Source: CALWOS01 sp963595735 (GTDB taxonomy: Bacteria > Bacillota > Clostridia > Oscillospirales > Oscillospiraceae). Taken from it: DNA of 64,000 nucleotides. Every line of letters starts with the position of its first letter. Positions within the stretch are counted from its first letter, which is position 1. The notes under the pieces were generated by a model. The model worked only from the letters and a program-made list of their open reading frames with translations, did no database searches and was not told the origin of the DNA. Shown here one piece after another: positions 59,018 through 64,000 of this stretch. The stretch covers positions 1-64,000 of the forward strand of contig CAVBJJ010000007.1 of assembly GCA_963595735.1 (NCBI GenBank). Reading direction: 5' to 3'. The position numbers and the translations under genes were made by a program.

Positions 59018-60151
59018 TTACTTCTCGTCGGGGATGAGAGCATAGCCCTCCATCAGGCGGCGAGCAGTACGGAACAGGGCAGTCTTTTTGACAGTGGTGC
59101 CTTCCACGATGGAGGCAACGGGGATCACGCCGGCGGGATGGCCGATGCGGACGACCTCGCTCTCGTCAACATTGGGGATGACCTGGTTGACGATGGTGCC
59201 CTTGATCTTGGCGCAGGCGCCGGTGCAGGCGGTAGCGGTACCGGCATAGGTCTTATGCAGCTTCTGCATGAACATCAGACGGGAGACAAAGCTGACATCT
59301 TCCTTCTTGATGGTGTTGCCGGTGGTGAAGTCGGTGTAATCGGCCGCCTCGGTCACGAAAGCGATCATGGGGAACGCGGGAGATTCCTTGGTGGCGGTCT
59401 CCACGGAGCTGGACTTGCCGATCATGTGGCAAACGATGGAGCGGATCTCCTCCAGCTTCTTGAGCAGCTCGGGATTGCCGTCGATCAGATCGGGGGTCTC
59501 GGTGCCCTTCATGTCCACAGAGGAAGCGCGGATGAAGACAACGGGGTTGGCGACATCGACGATGGAAGCCTCGATGGGACCAAAGCTGGTCTGCAACACA
59601 TCCACGGGGTTGCCGGTGGGCAGAACCTTACCGGTGGCAGCACCGGCAGTGCCGGCGAAGTCCAGCTGGATGGGAGAGGCCGTACCGGGCACGCCGGCGA
59701 TGGCGCAGTCGCCCTGGGTCTTGGCCTTGCCGTTCTCCACCTCGACCTCTGCATACAGCATCTTCTGGGTGTTGGTGTTCAGGATGCGAACGCGGGTGAT
59801 GCCCTCCTTGGCGGGAACCATGCCCTCGTCAATGGCGAAGGGGCCGACGCCGGCGGAGATGTTGCCGCAGTTTCCGCCGTAGTCCACGATGGGCTCGGTC
59901 AGGGAGATCTGGGCAAAGGTGTACTCCACATCCACATTGGGGTCATCGGAAGGAGCAACGATGGCCAGCTTGCTGGTCAGCGCATCGGCGCCGCCCAGAC
60001 CGTCGATCTGACGGATGTCGGGGGAGCCGAACAGGCGCAGGATGGCGGCGTCCTTCTCGGCCTGATCGATGGGCAGATCGTTGGCCTTGATGTAAAGACC
60101 CTTGCTGGTGCCGCCACGCATGATAACAAGGGGGATTCTCTTCTGATCCAT
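59018..60151 (-). CDS. mii: 3-Methylitaconate isomerase-type protein (PrpF family)
   Basis: Start at the ATG 60151, eight bases after GGAGG. The 377-residue protein has the double hotdog-like PrpF/diaminopimelate-epimerase fold signatures: RGGTSKGLY, GGNCGNISAGVGPFAIDEG and TACTGACAKI. In the nicotinate pathway the PrpF homologue Mii converts 3-methylitaconate to 2,3-dimethylmaleate, between Mgm and DmdAB. A PrpF aconitate isomerase is the alternative, but no methylcitrate genes are present. Confidence 0.86.
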   Translation of the reverse strand: MDQKRIPLVIMRGGTSKGLYIKANDLPIDQAEKDAAILRLFGSPDIRQIDGLGGADALTSKLAIVAPSDDPNVDVEYTFAQISLTEPIVDYGGNCGNISAGVGPFAIDEGMVPAKEGITRVRILNTNTQKMLYAEVEVENGKAKTQGDCAIAGVPGTASPIQLDFAGTAGAATGKVLPTGNPVDVLQTSFGPIEASIVDVANPVVFIRASSVDMKGTETPDLIDGNPELLKKLEEIRSIVCHMIGKSSSVETATKESPAFPMIAFVTEAADYTDFTTGNTIKKEDVSFVSRLMFMQKLHKTYAGTATACTGACAKIKGTIVNQVIPNVDESEVVRIGHPAGVIPVASIVEGTTVKKTALFRTARRLMEGYALIPDEK

Positions 60152-60232
60152 GGTGATTACCTCCAATTGAAATAAGATGTAATAAGTGATAAGCGATATT
60201 CGATCCCCGAAAAAACGGGGAGGGACAATTGC

Positions 60233-60334
60233 TGATCTCAACAAAAACAGGATCTTTTTTTGCTGAGATCAACCATTGTGACATGGCGGCATGGCGGGGA
60301 ACACCCGGAGGAAAGCGCGAGGCTTTCCTCCGGG
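60233..60334 (-). repeat. Two hairpins between mgm and mii
   Basis: TGATCTCA...TGAGATCA (60233-60271), extended by A-run/T-run pairing, and CCCGGAGGAAAGC/GCTTTCCTCCGGG (60304-60334, 13-bp perfect stem). Neither has a clear minus-strand U-run, so mRNA-processing or partial termination within the operon is possible. Confidence 0.5.
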
Positions 60335-60347
60335 AAAACAGAGAAGC

Positions 60348-62225
60348 TTACTTCATCTGCTCTTTCTTCTTGGTGTTCTCCTCGATCAGCTTGGTGATCT
60401 CCTTCAGGCACTCCTCGGGAGTGGACTCCGGTCCGAAGTAGGCGTCCACGCCCATGAAGCCGACGCCCTCGTTGGCGATCTTCTCCTGGTACATGGCGTG
60501 CTCCTCTTCCTTCTCAGCGATACGGCCGCCGGCCCAGACGACAGTCTTGTCGCGCAGACCCAGCTCCTCCAGACGCTGACCGACACGGGGGAACAGGGTG
60601 ACACCCAGACCCAGCAGGTTGGAAACGCCAACGGCGTCTGCCTTGATCTCCGCGGCGACCTCGGCCACGGTCTCGGGCAGGTTCATGCCGCGCAGGAAGG
60701 TGACATCGAAGCCGGCATCCTGGAAGGTCTCGCGGATGGTGTTGATGCCGTTAACATGGGCATCGGCGCCAACGGTAGCCAGAACGATCTTCTCGGGACG
60801 CGTGGGCGGCTTCTCGATGTGAACGGTGACATGCTCCTTGGTGATGGGGCAACGGGAGGCATCGACGCCCAGGGGAGTGTAGCCCTCCACATAGCGGGTG
60901 ATGCCGTCGGGGTCACGGTTGGTCTTAACATAACGCTTCAGATCCCAACCACCGGCACGAGGCGTATCCATCATACCGGACTTACCGCCCTCGACGATCA
61001 GGTCGATCAGCTCTTCGTCAGTCCACTGCTTCCAGAACTCCTCTGTGAGGCAGCCGGGCTTCAGAGAATGGGCGGGCAGGTGCAGAACGGCCTCCAGAAC
61101 AGCGAAGGCTTCGTCCATCATCATGTTCTCGTACTCGTCGATCTTGGGAGACTCGATACCGGGGTTGTACATCCGGCGGAAGACATCTTCCATAGCCCAG
61201 ACGGCCTGACCCATGGAGTCACCGGTGGGGATACCCACGGACTCAGCAGCCTTGGGACGGAAGAAGTTGGCGCCGCCCAGCTTGGCGGAAACGGCCATAC
61301 GGGTGTAGTGAGCCTGCTCCGCGATCAGGTTGGCAGGGGGATGCTGGAAGGTCTCGGGAACCACGATCAGGCTCTTGGAGAGCATGTTGTGACGGAAAGC
61401 GCGCATGATGGCCAGGTCACGATACAGGTTCACGCCGCCCACATTCATCTGAATGGAGCTCAGCTCCCAGGGCAGACCGCCGTGGACAGCCAGACCCTCG
61501 GACAGCAGGCACATGGCGATGGCCATACCGTCGGTACCGCCGATGTTGTTGATGTGCTTGTGGGTATCCAGCTGGGCAAAGATCTTGTTCTCGCCGCAGA
61601 TCTGGATGGCCTTGTAGCCGTTGACGACCTTGGTGCGGAAGTCATGGATACCACGGCCGCCGAAGTGCACATGGATGACGGGGCCGATATCGGTGCCGTC
61701 GAAGCCGGCGATCAGCGCGTTGAGGATGTTGATGTGCGCGGTGTCGCCGGTGGCGTTGATACGCACGGGGTGCTTGGCGCCGCCGCCCATCTGGATGAAC
61801 TCACGCTCGCCCTTGGGGGTGATACCGCCCTTACCGCGGGACTGCTCGATCAGCTCACGGCCCTTCAGGGGGTCGATGTGACGGGTAGCCTCGGAGTGGA
61901 CGAACTGGAACAGGGTGTCGTCGTACATATCCGCGTACTTGTAGATGTCGCAGGACTCCTTGTAGGTTTCCTCGGCGCTGTTACGACCCAGAATGGGGTT
62001 CAGGCAGGGAACGCCGGTCTCCAGCGCCTTCTGACCCAGCTCATAGATACGATAACCGCTGCGGACAACGCCGGCTACCTCACGGGGGTAGGGACCGGGC
62101 AGACCGACGACTTCGCCGTTCTCGTCCAGATCGGGCATCTCCACACCGAAGCAATCGGCATAGGCACGAATGGACTCAATGTCCTCTTTGATGATTTTTT
62201 TTGTTCTTTCCTGGGGATCTTTCAC
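60348..62225 (-). CDS. mgm: 2-Methyleneglutarate mutase, adenosylcobalamin-dependent
   Basis: Start is a GTG at 62225 nine bases after GAGGAGG. The 625-residue enzyme has a large TIM-barrel part (about 60-460) like the glutamate mutase E subunit, and a C-terminal B12-binding domain with the base-off/His-on signature D488-x-H490-x-x-G493 (GADAHVNGINTI) and downstream VGVSNLLGLG. It converts 2-methyleneglutarate to 3-methylitaconate by carbon-skeleton rearrangement. Carrying both parts on one chain is as known for Mgm, unlike the split glutamate mutase. Confidence 0.9.
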   Translation of the reverse strand: MKDPQERTKKIIKEDIESIRAYADCFGVEMPDLDENGEVVGLPGPYPREVAGVVRSGYRIYELGQKALETGVPCLNPILGRNSAEETYKESCDIYKYADMYDDTLFQFVHSEATRHIDPLKGRELIEQSRGKGGITPKGEREFIQMGGGAKHPVRINATGDTAHINILNALIAGFDGTDIGPVIHVHFGGRGIHDFRTKVVNGYKAIQICGENKIFAQLDTHKHINNIGGTDGMAIAMCLLSEGLAVHGGLPWELSSIQMNVGGVNLYRDLAIMRAFRHNMLSKSLIVVPETFQHPPANLIAEQAHYTRMAVSAKLGGANFFRPKAAESVGIPTGDSMGQAVWAMEDVFRRMYNPGIESPKIDEYENMMMDEAFAVLEAVLHLPAHSLKPGCLTEEFWKQWTDEELIDLIVEGGKSGMMDTPRAGGWDLKRYVKTNRDPDGITRYVEGYTPLGVDASRCPITKEHVTVHIEKPPTRPEKIVLATVGADAHVNGINTIRETFQDAGFDVTFLRGMNLPETVAEVAAEIKADAVGVSNLLGLGVTLFPRVGQRLEELGLRDKTVVWAGGRIAEKEEEHAMYQEKIANEGVGFMGVDAYFGPESTPEECLKEITKLIEENTKKKEQMK

Positions 62226-62321
62226 AGGGAAGTGCCTCCTCTCAGAGCGTAAATATTTTGGGCTTGTCTCCCGTCTTCTCTTCCGGGAGCAAACCAGCGG
62301 CAGAGCCGCAGTTATATAGGG

Positions 62322-62816
62322 TTACTGGATGCCCAGCTCAGCGCGGACACGGGGGATCAGACCACCACAATCCAGGGTCTTGAGAACATTCTCAGACATG
62401 GCCTTGAACTGCTTCACGGTGCCGTTCACGGTGATGGTTCCCTTTTCCAGATCAACCTCGATCTCGTCGCCGGTCTTCAGCTCATCGGCGATATCGGCGA
62501 CCCAGACGGGCAGGCCGATGTTGATGGAATTGCGGCGGAAAATACGGGCAAAGCCCTTGGCAATGATCAGTGCGACCTCGGCCTGGTGCAGGGCGATGGG
62601 CGCCTGCTCGCGGGAAGAACCGCAGCCGAAGTTACGGCCGGCAACGATGATGTCGCCGGGGGTGTGCATATCCTTGAAGGGCGTGTCGCCGGCCAGACCG
62701 GCCAGAGCGAAGTTGCCCAGAGTGTCGTAGGGTTCTGCCATGGCATAGCCGGGCAGGATCTGATCGGTGTCAACATCGTCGCCCAGGACGATGACCTTAC
62801 CTTTGATGATATCCAT
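62322..62816 (-). CDS. dmdB: 2,3-Dimethylmalate dehydratase small subunit (aconitase family)
   Basis: A 164-residue swivel-domain subunit with GRNFGCGSSREQAP, the substrate-binding Ser-Arg loop of aconitase/LeuD proteins, and the DVDTDQILPGY start. AAGGAGG precedes the ATG. It partners the large subunit encoded immediately upstream (18 bases apart). Context assigns hydration of 2,3-dimethylmaleate rather than isopropylmalate; no leucine genes are nearby. Confidence 0.86.
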   Translation of the reverse strand: MDIIKGKVIVLGDDVDTDQILPGYAMAEPYDTLGNFALAGLAGDTPFKDMHTPGDIIVAGRNFGCGSSREQAPIALHQAEVALIIAKGFARIFRRNSINIGLPVWVADIADELKTGDEIEVDLEKGTITVNGTVKQFKAMSENVLKTLDCGGLIPRVRAELGIQ

Positions 62817-62834
62817 TGTTGTTTTCCTCCTTGC

Positions 62835-64000
62835 TTATGCCTCGGGCACGGTGATCTTACCGGTCAGCGCGGTGATGGCGGCAGTGGCGGGAGAGGCCAG
62901 GTAGATGTTGGCCTTCACGCTGCCCATACGACCGGGGAAGTTACGGTTGGTGGTGCTGACGACCACATCGCGGGCGCTGGTCAGACCCTCGTGGGCGCCA
63001 AAGCAGGAGCCGCAGCCGGGGTTCATGACAGTTGCGCCGGCGTCGCGGATGATCTTGCACCAGCCGCGCTTTTCCATCTCGTCGAGGATATCCACGGAAG
63101 CGGGGACGACCAGGGTGTTGACCTCGGGGTGAACATGCTTGCCCTCAAACAGCTTTGCGACCTGCTCCATGTCGTTGAGACGACCGTTGGTGCAGGAGCC
63201 GACCACGACCTGGGTGACCGGGGTGCCGGCGACCTCGCGGACGGGGACAACATTGGCCGGGGAGAAAGGACGGGCGATCTGGGGCTCCATGGTGGACAGG
63301 TCGATCTCCAGATTCTCAGCGGTGTCGGGCTCGCGCTCGGTGGTACCGAACATGGTGATCATACTACCCAGCTCGATGCCCATATTACATACGGTCATAC
63401 GCTCGGCGATGCTCAGATCCTCGATACCGGGGCCGGTGAACATCAGGGCGCGGTCGACCAGGTGGTCGGTGCCGAACTTGCTGCCCAGATACAGGATCAG
63501 GTCCTTACCGAAAACATTGCCGGGGCGCTTGCCGGTCAGATACACCTGCACGACCTCGGGTACTTCCAGATCCAGCTTGCCGGTTGCCATGGCGGCAGCC
63601 AGCTCCGTGGAGCCAACGCCGATGCCGATGGCGCCATAGCCGCCGGCGGTGCCGGTGTGGCTGTCCGCACCCACGACCAGCTCGCCGGGAGCAGCCTGGT
63701 GCTTTTCGTACATGACCTGGTGGATCACGCCCTGACCGCGGTGGTACAGGTGCACGCCGAACTCCTTGGCGAAATCGTCCATGATCCAAACATTGTCACG
63801 CGCCTTTTCGGAAGCGGCGGGGTAGATGTGGTCAACGACCAGGACAACACGGTCGGGGTCAAAGACCTTGTCCACGCCGATCTGGCGGAACATCTTGATG
63901 GCGATGGGGGAGGTAACATCGTGCGCAGTAACATAGCTGACACGGCAGCTCAGGTCCTGACCGGGGACGACATGATCCTTGCCGGCGGCCTTTGCCAGGT
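62835..64000 (-). CDS. dmdA: 2,3-Dimethylmalate dehydratase large subunit (partial at the right edge)
   Basis: The frame runs to the window edge, starting with LAKAAGKDHVVPGQDLSCRV, so only a few N-terminal residues are missing; an internal ATG at 63893 is not the start. It is an aconitase-superfamily large subunit: [4Fe-4S] ligands in VGSCTNGR and NPGCGSCFGAHEG, substrate loops GADSHTGTAGGYGAIGIGVG. With DmdB it interconverts 2,3-dimethylmaleate and 2,3-dimethylmalate. A 3-isopropylmalate or homoaconitate enzyme would look similar; the cluster supports DmdA. Confidence 0.86.
   Translation of the reverse strand, partial: LAKAAGKDHVVPGQDLSCRVSYVTAHDVTSPIAIKMFRQIGVDKVFDPDRVVLVVDHIYPAASEKARDNVWIMDDFAKEFGVHLYHRGQGVIHQVMYEKHQAAPGELVVGADSHTGTAGGYGAIGIGVGSTELAAAMATGKLDLEVPEVVQVYLTGKRPGNVFGKDLILYLGSKFGTDHLVDRALMFTGPGIEDLSIAERMTVCNMGIELGSMITMFGTTEREPDTAENLEIDLSTMEPQIARPFSPANVVPVREVAGTPVTQVVVGSCTNGRLNDMEQVAKLFEGKHVHPEVNTLVVPASVDILDEMEKRGWCKIIRDAGATVMNPGCGSCFGAHEGLTSARDVVVSTTNRNFPGRMGSVKANIYLASPATAAITALTGKITVPEA

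Noticed and set aside
62322..64000. Leucine biosynthesis (leuCD) for the aconitase-family pair
   Set aside because: Sequence alone permits it, but no leuA/leuB neighbours exist, and the adjoining mgm, mii, dml and hmd genes fit 2,3-dimethylmalate dehydratase.

Overview
The window looks like chromosome from a fairly GC-rich anaerobic Clostridia, most plausibly an Oscillospiraceae-type gut bacterium. This is inference from strong Shine-Dalgarno sequences, SLH-domain surface proteins, Firmicutes-type integrative elements and a nicotinate-fermentation gene set. Bases 1-37149 are a layered mobile island with mixed composition. Bases 37150-64000 are ordinary GC-rich chromosome.

Island, left part (1-4650): the first codons of a serine recombinase leaving the window, a DUF4429/SHOCT protein, small HTH genes, and a tyrosine integrase (3343-4554) followed by a 39-codon gene. 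At 4698-4772 lies the 3' end of a rubrerythrin-family gene. A second, diverged copy of the same 3' end lies at 37114-37173, followed by a terminator. The two share a 24-bp identical core, which I read as the attachment sites of a second element spanning about 4749-37149.

That second element has an integrase with arm-like repeats (4930-6286), parA/parB, a PAPS-reductase-like PP-loop protein, an LPD28 protein and an AAA/DUF4143 ATPase. Next is a 2195-codon ORF in which a conjugative-element DNA methylase runs in frame into the C-terminal half of a transfer peptidoglycan hydrolase (NlpC/P60). No T4SS ATPase, coupling protein or relaxase is seen, so the element looks conjugation-defective by internal deletion. 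A tnpV gene is nested in another frame of this ORF. The right end carries a sigma-like gene with an amber stop, an HTH gene, two excisionase-type proteins and an Rpn/PD-(D/E)XK gene.

In place of the transfer genes sits the most interesting unit (18160-33069): a tyrosine recombinase; immediately after its stop codon a 24-bp inverted repeat (23/24 match) enclosing about 220 bp with a rightward promoter; a LytS-type sensor kinase with a frameshift; a response regulator with a SARP-like DNA-binding domain; an 11-bp-period direct repeat upstream of the next transcript; and an 11.1-kb gene for a 3704-residue secreted SLH-anchored protein with about 26 InlB-type repeats. This resembles a phase-variable promoter switch feeding a regulatory cascade to a giant surface protein.

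Chromosomal part: a truncated Rpn copy, an XRE regulator, an ECF sigma/anti-sigma pair (38149-39647), an OmpR-type two-component system with an EamA transporter, and a putative envelope-glycan operon (membrane protein, GT4 glycosyltransferase, flippase, DUF368, PAP2; 42739-47317). Matching 11-bp-spaced GTTTAA boxes precede both the two-component genes and the glycan operon. Then come a DUF4429 paralogue, an NMT1/SsuABC-type ABC transporter, an LTA-synthase-like sulfatase, TspO and a methyltransferase. Finally a leftward cluster (55011-64000) matches the lower half of nicotinate fermentation: dmdA, dmdB, mgm, mii, a MutL/GlmL reactivase, dml and hmd.
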